The notes: generated by a model not told the origin, from the sequence alone. Positions 8,371 to 18,981 are shown, numbered from the stretch's first letter. The stretch is 64,000 nt of DNA from Xenorhabdus nematophila ATCC 19061 (GCF_000252955.1 NC_014228.1:124001-188000), one strand, 5' to 3'. Numbers and translations: made by a program.

Positions 8371-9662
8371 AGAGCTGTAATAATCGGCAAAAACAAAATA
8401 AGAAGCAAAAAAAAATCAGAGTGTTATATCTCTTTGCTTTGTTGTTCACCTTTTTCAGCTTCAGCGCAAATACCTTCGCAAATCAGATTTCAGAAAATAA
8501 AAACCAGCTTAAGGATATTCAGCAAGATATTGTTGAAAAAGAGAAAAGTGTCAAACAACAGCAAAAACAACGCACTGATCTGCTCAATCAATTAAAAGAA
8601 CAAGAAAGCACTATCTCGGAAGTCGGCCGTTCCTTGCACGGTACACAAGTTCGCCTGAATAAGCTGGAAAGCGAAGTTTCAGTGCTGAATGCAAATATCA
8701 AACGCCTGCAAACGAGGCAAAAAGAGCAACGCCAGTTACTTGCCAGACAGTTGGATGCTGCATTTCGGCAAGGAAACCACCAAGGATTAGAATTACTGCT
8801 CAACGGTCAGGAGATGCAGCGCAAAGAGCGTATTCTCGCTTATTACAGTTACTTAAATCAGTCCCGGCAGGAGGCGATAACTCAGTTGCAAAAAACAACT
8901 AAGGCGCTTAGCCAGCAAAAAAAATCGCAATTGGACAAGCGGAGTGAGCAAAAAGAAATATTGATCGGGCAGAAGCAGCAAAAACAAAAAATGGAGGTTG
9001 CCCGTACCGCAAGGCAAAAAACATTAACGGTATTGGAATCTTCATTGAAAAAAGATCAACAGAGCTTAACGGAACTTCGGCAGAATGAAACCAGCTTGCG
9101 CAATAAGATTGCCAAGGCTGAACGTGAGGCCAAAGCTCGTGCTGAGCGCGAAGCGCGTGAAGCTGCTCGCGTTCGTGCTCAAGTTGCCGCGAAGCAGAAG
9201 CAAGCTCAACAAAAAGGTAGCCGTTATAAACCAACAGAAGGGGAACGTGCCCTTATGGCCAGAACCGGTGGCCTTGGGCGTCCTGCCGGGCAAGCAATCT
9301 GGCCGGTACGTGGTCGCGTTATTCATAGCTTTGGTGAAGCAATACAAGGTGAACTGCGTTGGAAAGGTGTGGTTATCTCTGCGGCGGAAGGGACGGAAGT
9401 GAGAGCAATTTCAGATGGGCGCGTATTACTGGCCGATTGGCTGCAAGGCTATGGTTTAGTTGTCGTCGTTGAGCACGGTAAAGGTGATATGAGTCTTTAT
9501 GGTTATAACCAAAGTAAGCTGGTTCGTGTTGGTCAGCAAGTCAGGGCTGGTCAGCCGATAGCACTGGCCGGCAGTAGTGGCGGGCAACAGCAGCCTTCAT
9601 TGTACTTTGAAATTCGTCGCCAGGGTCGGGCTGTTAATCCATTGCCGTGGCTGGGAAAATAA
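8349..9662 (+). CDS. envC: Murein hydrolase activator EnvC
   Basis: EnvC is a periplasmic divisome protein that activates the amidases AmiA and AmiB. The protein has an N-terminal hydrophobic segment (VLYLFALLFTFFSFSANTFA, signal peptide), a long coiled coil (about residues 50-270, rich in K, Q and E), and a C-terminal LytM domain. That domain lacks a normal zinc HxH motif (LYFEIRRQGRAVNP), as expected for a non-catalytic activator. ATG at 8349 was chosen; a GTG at 8337 in frame is an alternative. yibQ follows after 12 bp. Confidence 0.94.
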   Translation: MAENKDLKSCNNRQKQNKKQKKIRVLYLFALLFTFFSFSANTFANQISENKNQLKDIQQDIVEKEKSVKQQQKQRTDLLNQLKEQESTISEVGRSLHGTQVRLNKLESEVSVLNANIKRLQTRQKEQRQLLARQLDAAFRQGNHQGLELLLNGQEMQRKERILAYYSYLNQSRQEAITQLQKTTKALSQQKKSQLDKRSEQKEILIGQKQQKQKMEVARTARQKTLTVLESSLKKDQQSLTELRQNETSLRNKIAKAEREAKARAEREAREAARVRAQVAAKQKQAQQKGSRYKPTEGERALMARTGGLGRPAGQAIWPVRGRVIHSFGEAIQGELRWKGVVISAAEGTEVRAISDGRVLLADWLQGYGLVVVVEHGKGDMSLYGYNQSKLVRVGQQVRAGQPIALAGSSGGQQQPSLYFEIRRQGRAVNPLPWLGK

Positions 9663-9674
9663 ACATAAAGCAGG

Positions 9675-10736
9675 ATGATCACACTTATGATGAAAATGAA
9701 GTATCTATTAATAAAGCATGTTGGCTTGTTCACTCTGTTATTTTGGATACTTTCATTTTTCACATCAGTATCGTTTACCTTAAATGCCCGGGCTGCACGA
9801 TTAGCGATTGTCATTGATGATGTTGGCTATCGTATCCATGAAGAAAACAAGATATTGCAAATGCCCATTGCAGTTTCTGTCGCCATTCTTCCCGATTCCC
9901 CACATGGCAGAGAAATGGCGGTAAAGGCTTATCAGCAGGGAAGAGAAGTGTTGATCCATCTGCCGATGGCACCATTAAGTCAACAACCTTTAGAAAAAAA
10001 TACGCTGCATCCTGCTATGAGCCGGGAAGAAATTGGCCGTATTATTCAAGAGGCAATACAAAAAGTGCCTCACGCGGTTGGCATGAATAACCATATGGGC
10101 AGCGCGATGACCTCTGATCTCACTGGAATGGAAAAGGTGATGCAGGTGTTGTCCCGGCATCATCTGTATTTTCTGGATAGTGTGACGATTGGCAATACGC
10201 AAGTGACGAAAGCAGCGACAGGAACCTCTGTTCCTGTGATACGCCGGAATATTTTTTTAGATAATGTTCAGACGGAAGCAGAAACACGACATCAGTTTAA
10301 CCGGGCGATTACGCTGGCACGTAAGAAAGGTTCTGCCATTGCAATTGGGCATCCACACCCAACCACGGTTCGTGCTTTACAGCAAGCTCTTGCGACATTA
10401 CCCGATGATATTGAATTAGTCACACCGGGCATATTACTGGGCCATGAGCCGTCAAATAAACGTGAACAGCAGATAACTCGTCAGTGTACAAAACCCCGGC
10501 AATCTGAACCTGTACCGGAAACCCAACTGGATTATCTCAAGGAGATTGGAAAGGCATTAGCGAATAATATTATTGTGAATACGTTAAGTCAGCATTTTCA
10601 GAAACTTTTGCAGAGTGTACCGAAACAAGAGGCACCAAATACGTTAAACAAAACAATAGGAGGCCAGGTGACAGTGAATCAGGATGCAGGCAAGAAAAAA
10701 TCACATCAAAAAGAGGATCAAACAAGGTGTCCATAA
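9675..10736 (+). CDS. yibQ: Divergent polysaccharide deacetylase family protein YibQ
   Basis: The 353-residue protein has an N-terminal signal or anchor segment, then the domain typical of YibQ: ARLAIVIDDVGYR, VLIHLPMAP, VGMNNHMGSAMTS and FLDSVTIG. The IDD, LIHLPM and NNHMGS motifs correspond to the divergent carbohydrate deacetylase fold. The C-terminal 90 residues are hydrophilic and longer than in E. coli YibQ. It follows envC in the conserved envC-yibQ arrangement. Biochemical function is not established. Several closely spaced ATGs make the exact start uncertain. Confidence 0.9.
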   Translation: MITLMMKMKYLLIKHVGLFTLLFWILSFFTSVSFTLNARAARLAIVIDDVGYRIHEENKILQMPIAVSVAILPDSPHGREMAVKAYQQGREVLIHLPMAPLSQQPLEKNTLHPAMSREEIGRIIQEAIQKVPHAVGMNNHMGSAMTSDLTGMEKVMQVLSRHHLYFLDSVTIGNTQVTKAATGTSVPVIRRNIFLDNVQTEAETRHQFNRAITLARKKGSAIAIGHPHPTTVRALQQALATLPDDIELVTPGILLGHEPSNKREQQITRQCTKPRQSEPVPETQLDYLKEIGKALANNIIVNTLSQHFQKLLQSVPKQEAPNTLNKTIGGQVTVNQDAGKKKSHQKEDQTRCP

Positions 10737-10750
10737 CATCACGGACACCT
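10725..10750 (+). terminator. Rho-independent terminator of envC-yibQ
   Basis: AGGTGTCC and GGACACCT form an 8-bp stem around a 10-nt loop, followed by GTTTGAATTTTTG. The yibQ stop codon lies in the loop side of the hairpin. It may also serve tdh from the other strand. Confidence 0.75.
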
Positions 10751-10772
10751 GTTTGAATTTTTGAATCGTGCT

Positions 10773-11798
10773 TTAATCCCAATTCAGGATAACTTTTCCA
10801 GATTGCCCTGAACGCATAATATCAAAGCCTTTCTGGTAATCATCAATTGAGAACTGGTGAGTGATGATTGGGGTTAAATCTAGTCCGGACTGGATCAGGG
10901 CAGCCATTTTGTACCATGTTTCGAACATTTCACGTCCATAGATACCTTTGATGAACAGCCCCTTGAAGATCACCTGATTCCAGTCTATTGCCATATCTGA
11001 AGGAGGAATGCCCAATAAGGCAATACGGCCGCCGTGATTCATGGTATTTAGCAAAGTGCGGAATGCGGGTGGTGCCCCGGACATTTCCAAACCGACATCA
11101 AACCCTTCTGTCATGCCCAGTTCTGCCATGACATCAGTGAGATTCTCTTTACTGACATTGACCGCACGGGTAACGCCTATTTTTCTTGCCAGTTCAAGGC
11201 GATATTCGTTCACATCGGTAATCACGACATGGCGGGCACCGACGTGTTTACAGACTGCGGCTGCCATAATGCCGATCGGGCCAGCACCGGAAACCAGTAC
11301 ATCTTCCCCGACAAGATCAAAAGACAGTGCGGTGTGAACCGCATTACCGAATGGATCAAAAATAGCGGCGAGTTCATCCGGTATATTGTCAGGAATTTTA
11401 AAGGTGTTAAATGCAGGAATGACCAGATATTCAGCAAATGCGCCCGCCCGGTTGACACCGACGCCAGTGGTATTGCGGCATAAGTGAGTACGTCCGCCAC
11501 GGCAGTTACGGCAGTGACCACAGGTAATGTGGCCTTCACCGGATACGCGATCACCAATGTTGAAACCTTTGACTTCCTGACCAATCGCAACGACTTCACC
11601 GACATATTCGTGCCCGATAACCATCGGAACAGGAATGGTTTTTTGCGACCAGTCATCCCAGTTATAGATGTGGACATCCGTACCGCAAATCGCGGTTTTA
11701 CGGATTTTAATCATCACGTCGTTGTGCCCTAGTTCCGGCGTGGGCACATCTGTCATCCAGATACCAGCTTCTGGCTTTAGTTTCGACAATGCTTTCAT
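10773..11798 (-). CDS. tdh: L-threonine 3-dehydrogenase
   Basis: Tdh oxidises L-threonine to 2-amino-3-ketobutyrate, the substrate of Kbl encoded upstream. The 341-residue zinc-dependent medium-chain dehydrogenase has the catalytic zinc Cys in [21 protein letters not shown], the structural zinc cluster [15 protein letters not shown], and the NAD-binding [12 protein letters not shown]. It lies 9 bp downstream of kbl in the same direction, the conserved kbl-tdh operon. Confidence 0.97.
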   Translation of the reverse strand: MKALSKLKPEAGIWMTDVPTPELGHNDVMIKIRKTAICGTDVHIYNWDDWSQKTIPVPMVIGHEYVGEVVAIGQEVKGFNIGDRVSGEGHITCGHCRNCRGGRTHLCRNTTGVGVNRAGAFAEYLVIPAFNTFKIPDNIPDELAAIFDPFGNAVHTALSFDLVGEDVLVSGAGPIGIMAAAVCKHVGARHVVITDVNEYRLELARKIGVTRAVNVSKENLTDVMAELGMTEGFDVGLEMSGAPPAFRTLLNTMNHGGRIALLGIPPSDMAIDWNQVIFKGLFIKGIYGREMFETWYKMAALIQSGLDLTPIITHQFSIDDYQKGFDIMRSGQSGKVILNWD

Positions 11799-11807
11799 AG
11801 CGATACC

Positions 11808-13004
11808 TTATGCAATGACGTTCAATTGCTTGCCAATGCGTATAAACGCGGCGACCACATGTTCAATGTGTTCTTCAGTATGAGCCGCTGAAATCTGGGT
11901 GCGAATACGCGCCTGGCCTTTAGGTACAACAGGGTAAAAGAAGCCAATGACATAAATACCCTCTTTCAGCAACTCAGCGGCGAACGCTTGTGCCAGTTTT
12001 GCATCACCCAACATAACCGGGATAATTGCATGGTCAGCACCTGCGAGAGTAAAGCCGGCGGCGGTCATTTTTTCGCGGAACAGATTTGCATTTCTCCACA
12101 GGCGCTCACGCAGATCATCGCCATTTTTCAGCATATCCAGCACCTTGATGGATGCAGAGACAATTGCCGGAGCCAGTGAGTTGGAGAACAGGTAAGGACG
12201 CGAACGTTGACGCAGCCACTCGACGACTTCTTTGCGTGCTGCGGTATAGCCGCCGGATGCGCCACCCAACGCTTTGCCGAGAGTGCCGGTGATAATATCG
12301 ACACGCCCCATGACATCACAATATTCATGTGTGCCACGACCCTGCTTACCGACAAAACCCACGGCATGTGAATCATCAACCATGACGAGTGCACCAAATT
12401 CGTCTGCCAGATCACAGATGGATTTCAGGTCAGCGATGACGCCATCCATTGAAAATACTCCGTCAGTGGCAATCAGGATATTTTGCGCACCTTCTGCTGT
12501 TGCTTTTTCTAACTGTGCTCTGAGTTCCTGCATATCATTGTTGGCGTAGCGATAACGTTTTGCTTTGCATAAACGGATACCATCAATAATGGAAGCATGG
12601 TTCAAGGCATCAGAAATAATGGCATCTTCTGGTCCAAACAGCGTTTCAAATAAACCACCGTTTGCATCAAAGCATGAGGAGTACAGAATGGCATCTTCCA
12701 TACCCAAAAATTCGGCTATCTTATTTTCTAATTCTTTATGGGAATCTTGTGTACCACAAATAAAGCGGACTGACGCCATACCAAAGCCGTGGCTATCCAT
12801 TCCTGCTTTTGCAGCAGCGATCAGGTCAGGATGATTAGCTAAACCTAAGTAGTTGTTAGCACAAAAATTAATGACTTGGCTGCCTTCAGCAACCGCAATG
12901 TTGGCATTCTGGGCAGATGTGATGATACGTTCAGTTTTAAATAACCCTTCGGCACGGCTCTGTTCCAATTGTTCATTCATTTTCTGGTAAAACGACGCTG
13001 ACAT
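11808..13004 (-). CDS. kbl: Glycine C-acetyltransferase (2-amino-3-ketobutyrate CoA ligase)
   Basis: Kbl cleaves 2-amino-3-ketobutyrate with CoA into glycine and acetyl-CoA, completing threonine catabolism with Tdh. The PLP-binding Lys lies in [33 protein letters not shown] and [11 protein letters not shown] are conserved alpha-oxoamine synthase motifs. [12 protein letters not shown] at 13004 was preferred over a start seven codons upstream because GGAGAG sits just before it and the length (398 residues) then fits the family. Confidence 0.96.
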   Translation of the reverse strand: MSASFYQKMNEQLEQSRAEGLFKTERIITSAQNANIAVAEGSQVINFCANNYLGLANHPDLIAAAKAGMDSHGFGMASVRFICGTQDSHKELENKIAEFLGMEDAILYSSCFDANGGLFETLFGPEDAIISDALNHASIIDGIRLCKAKRYRYANNDMQELRAQLEKATAEGAQNILIATDGVFSMDGVIADLKSICDLADEFGALVMVDDSHAVGFVGKQGRGTHEYCDVMGRVDIITGTLGKALGGASGGYTAARKEVVEWLRQRSRPYLFSNSLAPAIVSASIKVLDMLKNGDDLRERLWRNANLFREKMTAAGFTLAGADHAIIPVMLGDAKLAQAFAAELLKEGIYVIGFFYPVVPKGQARIRTQISAAHTEEHIEHVVAAFIRIGKQLNVIA

Positions 13005-13234
13005 TTTTCTCTCCTGAGTACCCAATTAAGTGGAAGGCGGGGCTATTTTACTGATAGATCCTGTTAGTGACGATATAACAAGAAAGATAATATCAACTTT
13101 GTAAAGCTGATCACGGCGCAGGGACTGCCAAGGGATAGGATTTCAGGATTTTCCCCTGTTTAAGCTACTGTCGTCAGTAGGGTTAAGTGTTATTATACGG
13201 CATCAAAGATACTGACTATTTAGAGGTGAGCCAA

Positions 13235-14173
13235 ATGATTATTGTCACTGGTGGTGCAGGGTTTATCGGCAGCAATATTGTCAAGGCACTGAATGACGAA
13301 GGCTATAAGGATATTTTGGTTGTTGATAACCTGAAAGATGGCACCAAATTTGTCAATTTGGTTGATTTGGATATCACCGATTATATGGATAAGGAAGATT
13401 TCATTGCCAGTATCGTTGCCGGTGATGATTTAGGTGACATTGATGCCATTTTCCATGAAGGGGCTTGTTCATCCACAACGGAATGGGATGGTAAGTATAT
13501 GATGGACAATAATTATCAATATTCCAAAGATATACTGCATTATTGCCTTGATCGTCAGATCCCATTCCTGTACGCCTCTTCTGCCGCCACTTATGGTGGT
13601 CGCAGTGATAATTTCATTGAAGAGCGTCAGTACGAAAAACCTCTCAATATTTATGGTTACTCCAAGTTCCTTTTTGACCAATATGTGCGTGATATTCTGC
13701 CTCATGCTGATTCTCAGGTTTGTGGTTTTCGTTATTTCAACGTGTACGGGCCGCGCGAAGGGCATAAAGGCAGTATGGCGAGTGTCGCCTATCATTTAAA
13801 CCATCAGATTCACCAAGGACAAAATCCGAAGTTATTCGCTGGCAGCGAGAACTTCCAACGAGATTTTATCTATGTTGGTGATGTTGCCGCTGTTAATCTG
13901 TGGTTCTGGAAAAACAGTGTTTCCGGCATTTTTAACTGTGGGACAGGCCGTGCGGAATCTTTTCAGGCTGTTGCCGATGCGGTGACTGAATTCCATAAAG
14001 AAAAATCGCCTGTTGTGGAATACATTGATTTCCCGGAAAAATTGAAAGGCCGCTATCAGAGTTTCACTCAGGCCGATCTGACAAAACTTCGGGCTGCTGG
14101 TTATGAAAAGCCGTTCAAGACCGTTGCCGAAGGTGTCGCTGAATATATGCAATGGCTTAATCAGGATAATTAG
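13235..14173 (+). CDS. hldD: ADP-L-glycero-D-manno-heptose 6-epimerase
   Basis: HldD epimerises ADP-D,D-heptose to the L,D form used by WaaC and WaaF. The protein from [14 protein letters not shown] is 312 residues; an in-frame start 16 codons upstream would precede the Rossmann glycine motif with unconserved sequence. [29 protein letters not shown] and YGYSK are the conserved short-chain epimerase motifs. It heads the hldD-waaF-waaC gene set. The 230-bp gap to kbl is a divergent promoter region. Confidence 0.97.
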   Translation: MIIVTGGAGFIGSNIVKALNDEGYKDILVVDNLKDGTKFVNLVDLDITDYMDKEDFIASIVAGDDLGDIDAIFHEGACSSTTEWDGKYMMDNNYQYSKDILHYCLDRQIPFLYASSAATYGGRSDNFIEERQYEKPLNIYGYSKFLFDQYVRDILPHADSQVCGFRYFNVYGPREGHKGSMASVAYHLNHQIHQGQNPKLFAGSENFQRDFIYVGDVAAVNLWFWKNSVSGIFNCGTGRAESFQAVADAVTEFHKEKSPVVEYIDFPEKLKGRYQSFTQADLTKLRAAGYEKPFKTVAEGVAEYMQWLNQDN

Positions 14174-14182
14174 TCGACTTCT

Positions 14183-15235
14183 ATGAAGATATTGGTGATC
14201 GGCCCATCATGGGTAGGTGACATGATGATGTCACAAAGCCTCTACCGTACTTTGAAAGATTTATACCCCAATGCAGAAATTGATGTGATGGCACCGGCAT
14301 GGTGTCGTCCATTGCTGGCAAAAATGCCAGAAGTGAATCAGGCATTGGCAATGCCGCTGGGTCATGGCGTCCTTGCTTTAGGGGATCGCCGGCGTTTAGG
14401 TATCGAGTTACGTGAAAGTCAATACGACCGTGCCTACGTATTGCCTAATTCGTTCAAATCTGCGTTGGTGCCGTTTTTCGCCAATATCCCGTTACGCACA
14501 GGCTGGCGTGGTGAAATGCGTTACGGATTACTGAATGATCTCCGCACCTTGGATAAGCGCGCTTTTCCATTGATGGTTCAACGCTATGTGGCCCTTGCTT
14601 ACGAGGGGAAAAAAATACATAGCGCTGATGCTCTCCCACAACCTTTATTATGGCCGAAACTCACCGTCAATGATGAGGATATTGCAGAATCCACTGCTGC
14701 CTTTAATATTGCCGATCATCGCCCTATTATCGGTTTTTGTCCGGGAGCTGAATTTGGCCCCGCCAAACGTTGGCCGCATTATCACTATGCTGCGCTTGCC
14801 GAACAGTTAATTACTGAAAAAGGCTATCAAATTCTGCTGTTTGGTTCTGCCAAAGATCATGAAGCGGGTGAAGAGATTCGGGCACTTCTAAGCGATGATG
14901 CCCGCGAAAATTGTCTCAACCTGGCGGGAAAAACATCACTTGAACAAGCCGTCAATATCATCGCTGCCTGTGACGCCGTAATCACCAACGATTCAGGTCT
15001 GATGCATGTTGCGGCAGCGCTGGATTGTCCTTTAGTCGCGTTATATGGCCCAAGCAGCCCTGATTTTACGCCACCGTTATCAAACAAAGCCGAAGTGATT
15101 CGTCTGATGACGGGATACCATAAAATCAGAAAAGGCGACAGTGACGGTGGTTATCACCAGAGTCTGATTGATATTAAACCTGACAGGGTGTTAGCTTCAT
15201 TAGAAAAACTGTTACAGGTGGAGAAACAGAATTAA
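14183..15235 (+). CDS. waaF: ADP-heptose--LPS heptosyltransferase II
   Basis: WaaF adds the second heptose to the LPS inner core. This 350-residue GT9 protein begins MKILVIGPSWVGDMMMSQSL and has the ADP-heptose site GFCPGAEFGPAKRWP and the C-terminal ITNDSGLMHVAAAL. It starts 9 bp after hldD, and its stop overlaps the waaC start by one base (TAATG). Confidence 0.96.
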   Translation: MKILVIGPSWVGDMMMSQSLYRTLKDLYPNAEIDVMAPAWCRPLLAKMPEVNQALAMPLGHGVLALGDRRRLGIELRESQYDRAYVLPNSFKSALVPFFANIPLRTGWRGEMRYGLLNDLRTLDKRAFPLMVQRYVALAYEGKKIHSADALPQPLLWPKLTVNDEDIAESTAAFNIADHRPIIGFCPGAEFGPAKRWPHYHYAALAEQLITEKGYQILLFGSAKDHEAGEEIRALLSDDARENCLNLAGKTSLEQAVNIIAACDAVITNDSGLMHVAAALDCPLVALYGPSSPDFTPPLSNKAEVIRLMTGYHKIRKGDSDGGYHQSLIDIKPDRVLASLEKLLQVEKQN

Positions 15236-16212
15236 TGCGTATCTTACTGGTGAAAACATCTTCAATGGGAGATGTATTACACTCTCTGCCTGCACTGACA
15301 GATGCCCGACAGCGTTTTCCTGACATTCAATTTGATTGGGTGGTGGAAGAGGGATTTGCACAAATTCCAACCTGGCACAGCGCGGTGGCAAATGTTATTC
15401 CGGTTGCGATTCGCCGCTGGCGGAAAAATTGGTTCAGGAAAGATATTTGTGCAGAGCGAGCACAGTTTCGCAAGCAACTCCAGCTCCACCAATATGACGC
15501 TATCATTGACGCCCAAGGTCTGTTAAAAAGCGCTTTCTTGGTGACTCGTTTGGCACAGGGTCCAAAACATGGTTATGACAGAAAAAGCATCCGCGAGCCT
15601 CTCGCCAGTTTTTTCTATGATCGTTGTTATGCCGTGAGTAAACAGCAACATGCAGTGGAACGCATTCGAACTTTGTTTGCTGAAAGCTTGGGCTATAAAA
15701 AGCCGTTGGAACAGGGTGATTACGCCATTGCCCGCCATTTTCTGAACCAACAGGCAGAAAACCAGAGTCACTATTTGGTTTTCCTTCATGCAACGACGCG
15801 TGATGAAAAGCACTGGCCTGAAAACCATTGGCGGCAGCTTATTGCTGATATCCAGACAATGGGTCTGCGTATTAAACTACCTTGGGGCGCAGAACACGAA
15901 TACCAGCGGGCATTAAGATTGGCGGAAGGTTTCTCCCATGTTGATGTACTCCCCAAACTGACATTGGCTGAAGTGGCTCAAATTCTCGCGGGCGCGAAAG
16001 CGGTGGTTTCCGTTGATACAGGATTAAGTCATCTTACTGCGGCGCTTGATCGGCCCAATATCACGCTATTTGGGCCGACTGATCCGGGGTTGATCGGGGG
16101 ATATGGGAAAGAGCAGCATTCTTTGAAGTCGGTGGATGGTACGATGCAAGGTATCGTACCATCAGGCGTTATGTCGCTCTTGCAAGAAGTTCTAAAAAAG
16201 AATTTTTCCTAG
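15235..16212 (+). CDS. waaC: Lipopolysaccharide heptosyltransferase I
   Basis: WaaC transfers the first heptose to Kdo2-lipid A. The 325-residue GT9 protein begins MRILLVKTSSMGDVLHSLPA and has FLHATTRDEKHWP and VSVDTGLSHLTAALDRP. Its last codons (LKKNFS) lie inside a sequence that resembles, on the opposite strand, the 3' end of the mig-14 gene found 1.4 kb downstream, so the extreme C-terminus may have been rebuilt by a rearrangement. Confidence 0.96.
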   Translation: MRILLVKTSSMGDVLHSLPALTDARQRFPDIQFDWVVEEGFAQIPTWHSAVANVIPVAIRRWRKNWFRKDICAERAQFRKQLQLHQYDAIIDAQGLLKSAFLVTRLAQGPKHGYDRKSIREPLASFFYDRCYAVSKQQHAVERIRTLFAESLGYKKPLEQGDYAIARHFLNQQAENQSHYLVFLHATTRDEKHWPENHWRQLIADIQTMGLRIKLPWGAEHEYQRALRLAEGFSHVDVLPKLTLAEVAQILAGAKAVVSVDTGLSHLTAALDRPNITLFGPTDPGLIGGYGKEQHSLKSVDGTMQGIVPSGVMSLLQEVLKKNFS

Positions 16213-16239
16213 TGGCTATGCACAATCGATTTTTATATT
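16191..16239. repeat. Decayed copy of the mig-14 3' end, direct repeat with 17653-17706
   Basis: This segment and 17653-17706 share TCTAAAAAAGAA, TTTTCCTAG and CGATTTTTATATT in the same order and orientation, with a few substitutions and about 5 nt fewer here. At 17653 the segment encodes, on the minus strand, the Mig-14 C-terminus. Here the same residues (YKNR.C and PLGK.LF-stop) can be read in broken frames. The glycosyltransferase at 16407-17192 lies between the two copies. Confidence 0.65.
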
Positions 16240-16406
16240 AAAATATGAAACCCAACACGAGCTCGTTCCCTAATTTAAAATTGATTAGTTTTTCTAAAAG
16301 TACCAATGATGTATTTTGTCAAAAACATATAGAAGTTTGGTCTCAATATTTAGCGATAAAATTAATTATCCAAAAATTCTTTCTAAAAATAAAATCAGGT
16401 ATATAT

Positions 16407-17192
16407 ATGATTTTTTCAGATAAAAGTGATGTCACTATAGTTATCACAAGTTGTGGAAGGTTTGAACTATTAGAAAATACTATTCAATCATTGGATAAGC
16501 ATAATACTTATCCAATTGGAAAAGTGATAATTACAGAGGATTCAGGAAACAAAAAAATTGTAGAGGTAATACCAGAACATTGGAAACCTCATTGCAAAAT
16601 AATAATAAATAATCCCAAGCTTGGGCAAATAAAGTCTATAGATCTAGCTTATAGTAAAGTAGAGACACAATATATTTTCCATTGTGAAGATGATTGGCTC
16701 TTTTATAGAGATGGATTTATCGAAGATTCACGTTTACTGCTTGAAGAAAATCATGACATTCTGCAAGTATGGTTACGTGATTTTGAAAAAGATATCAAGA
16801 TTAATTACCCTTTCCATTATCCCTCTAATCCGCAATCGGTCTGTGGAGTAGATTTTTCGATATTAGAAAGTAATGATGAAGTTTGGAAGGGGTTTAGCTT
16901 TAATCCTGGTTTACGCAGAAAAAGCGATTACTTAAGAATAGCGCCTTACTATGTTGGGAAAGATTTTGGAGAAGCTGAAGCACACATTTCAAAATTGTAT
17001 TATGACATGGGAATGTATGCTGTTCTCTTAAAGAATAGTGCAACAGAACATATTGGCTGGGATCAGCATATTATTAATGAAAATGATATTTTTCATAATA
17101 AAGACAAAATACAAAAGAAAATAAAATATTTCTCAATAGGATTTCTTTTTGGCTGTATCTTAACTTTTGTTTTTATTTCTTTGATGAAATAA
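16407..17192 (+). CDS. GT2-like glycosyltransferase with C-terminal membrane anchor
   Basis: The 261-residue protein begins with the GT2-like VTIVITSCGRFELLENTIQS, has an acidic EDDWLF metal-binding-type motif near residue 95 and a late GWDQH, and ends with one membrane helix (FSIGFLFGCILTFVFISLM). The start MIFSDKSDV at 16407 has AGG 8 nt upstream. A start at 16245 would add 54 residues without an evident ribosome-binding site, directly after the mig-14-like repeat. The gene is AT-rich compared with waaC. It probably adds a core sugar; the specificity is unknown. Confidence 0.75.
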   Translation: MIFSDKSDVTIVITSCGRFELLENTIQSLDKHNTYPIGKVIITEDSGNKKIVEVIPEHWKPHCKIIINNPKLGQIKSIDLAYSKVETQYIFHCEDDWLFYRDGFIEDSRLLLEENHDILQVWLRDFEKDIKINYPFHYPSNPQSVCGVDFSILESNDEVWKGFSFNPGLRRKSDYLRIAPYYVGKDFGEAEAHISKLYYDMGMYAVLLKNSATEHIGWDQHIINENDIFHNKDKIQKKIKYFSIGFLFGCILTFVFISLMK

Positions 17193-17652
17193 CATTTCAA
17201 TCTCATCATTACAGAGCTCCTTTCTTAGGAGCTTGGGTTATTCATTGCTTCAGTTTATAACTAAAGTGGTATGTCTATACAAATTATTCGATGGTTATTA
17301 TATAGAAAATATTATTATCAATTATTGTAATCGTACATAACATAAAGAGATTAATACTACGATGCTTTAATTAGGATTTTTCATTTTAGAGAACCCTGTA
17401 AAATGAAAAAAATAATGCGATAAATATTATGTTTAATTCATAAAAAAGTCCCACTTTTTGATCCAAATAATCTCAATTTTATTTCACTGCTATCAAAAAA
17501 ATTGAAGTGCTTCACTTGAACCACTCTGTTTGACTCAATCAATCCTGATTCGTTTGGGGTGGATATAGAAAATAGCAGCATTGACTTAAATTAGCGGATA
17601 ATACGATATAACATATTGAATTATTAGAAGTTATGCTGCTTTTTAAGTAAAC
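17193..17652. other. AT-rich gene-free gap
   Basis: I see no credible gene in these 460 bp. A small hairpin (AGCTCCT-TTCTT-AGGAGCT, 17215-17233) just after the glycosyltransferase may end its transcript, although no U-tract follows directly. The rest is AT-rich and has no recognised repeat. Confidence 0.5.
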
Positions 17653-17653
17653 T

Positions 17654-18540
17654 CTAAAAAAGAACTTTTCCTAGAGGGAATGTTTCACACCAACGATTTT
17701 TATATTCAAGAGTAGGATTACCTAAGGAATAACGCATAGTTTTGTCTCCCTGCTGGCATAGTACTTTTGCTTGTTGGATATTCACCCACATTAAAATACT
17801 ACCAACACTAAGGTGTGCATATTCAGGGTCATAACCACCATTAATGGCATCAAATGAAATCCATTTAGGACTTTCCGCCCACAGGACAAAATCGTAAGCA
17901 CAAGGTTTACTGTTGATAAGTAACACATAGCCAAATATATGATCACGAAGCTCTGTATATATTTCAAGTAGATGCTTTTTTTGCTCTTCAGAGTGGTTAT
18001 AATTCCAACGTTTCTGGTACAAATCGATATAGATGTCCACCAATTCTTGTGCATAAATTCACTTGAAGAGCGAATTTCTCCACCTGCACGTTTGAATTTA
18101 TTTATTTCGTTGCTACGGTTCCGGCGGGTTTTGTAAGAAAAATTGTCTTTGATTAAACAGATTTTTCGTTTGTTTAATCGTGGATGATGGCTGGTATTGA
18201 TAAAATTATCTTTATGGATTGGAGATAATCGCTTTGATTTTACAGGTAGAAATAGCTTAGCATTCCTTGCTATGGGGAAAATAATTTCGTCATATGAAAA
18301 TGGATATCTAGTTTGCATATTTTCAACTAATTTGTTTTTATTAAAAGAAAAATAGGCTCCTTGGATTGAAGTTTCTGTTCTTTTAATATAGAAGAACAAT
18401 TTTTCATCAAGATGTCTATCCAAAAAGGATATAATGTTGGGATGTGCTGACGTACATCCACCTAAAAGAGTATAAGCTTCTTTATACTGCTCAAAATCGC
18501 ATTCTTTCCATCCTGAAAAAAGTGTTTTTACTGTTCCCAT
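17654..18540 (-). pseudogene. mig-14: mig-14 homologue, frameshifted
   Basis: Two overlapping reading frames together give one Mig-14-like protein of about 295 residues. The first runs from MGTVKTLFSGWKECDFEQY (GGAG ribosome-binding site) to GGEIRSSSEFMHK. The second continues as ELVDIYIDLYQKRWN, then FGYVLLINSKPCAYDFVLWA, FDAINGGYDPEY and ETFPLGKVLF. The break is near 18040, where the coding strand reads CACAAGAATTGG and one added A would restore the frame. Mig-14 is an inner-membrane-associated, acetyltransferase-like protein linked to antimicrobial-peptide resistance in Salmonella. A sequencing error cannot be excluded. Confidence 0.8.
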
Positions 18541-18934
18541 AGGAAATATCTCCATAAGCATATTATGGTTTTATCTGTCAATAATTAGAATAAGTTAGTT
18601 AATTGTACCATTTTACCTAAAAACAATGTAATAGGATATATGGTTACTTAATTTAAAAACGATTTATAGTAAAATAATAACTATTTTATAAAATAACAGG
18701 TTGACGCTTTAATAATTTTCTTCAAAGAAATGGCCTTGATTCTGAGTCAATGAATCTTTAATTGGCTTTGATAAAATATAGTAAAAAATGTCTAAGATTA
18801 ATTATTTACATATTAATTTTCATCATGGAAACTAGAATGAAGGTTCTTTATAATTAATAAATTTTTTTTATAATTTATTAATGGATTATTAATAACATAT
18901 TTAAAATATATATGCTTCTATGTTACTTCTTTCT

Positions 18935-18981
18935 TAAAAGAAGCAAAGGTTACCGTGACCATCTGAGTGGTCACCTGTAAC
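18935..18981 (-). terminator. Terminator of the reverse-strand glycosyltransferase group
   Basis: GTGACCA-TCTGAG-TGGTCAC forms a 7-bp stem extended by GTTAC/GTAAC outside it (18949-18981). Read on the minus strand it is followed by CCTTTGCTTCTTTT. It lies 30 bp past the stop of the gene at 19012. The 18541-19011 interval holds nothing else I can recognise; it is very AT-rich. Confidence 0.7.

Noticed and set aside
11041..11883. Several plus-strand open frames of 70-100 codons
   Set aside because: All lie opposite tdh and the end of kbl, which are clear orthologues; they are shadows.
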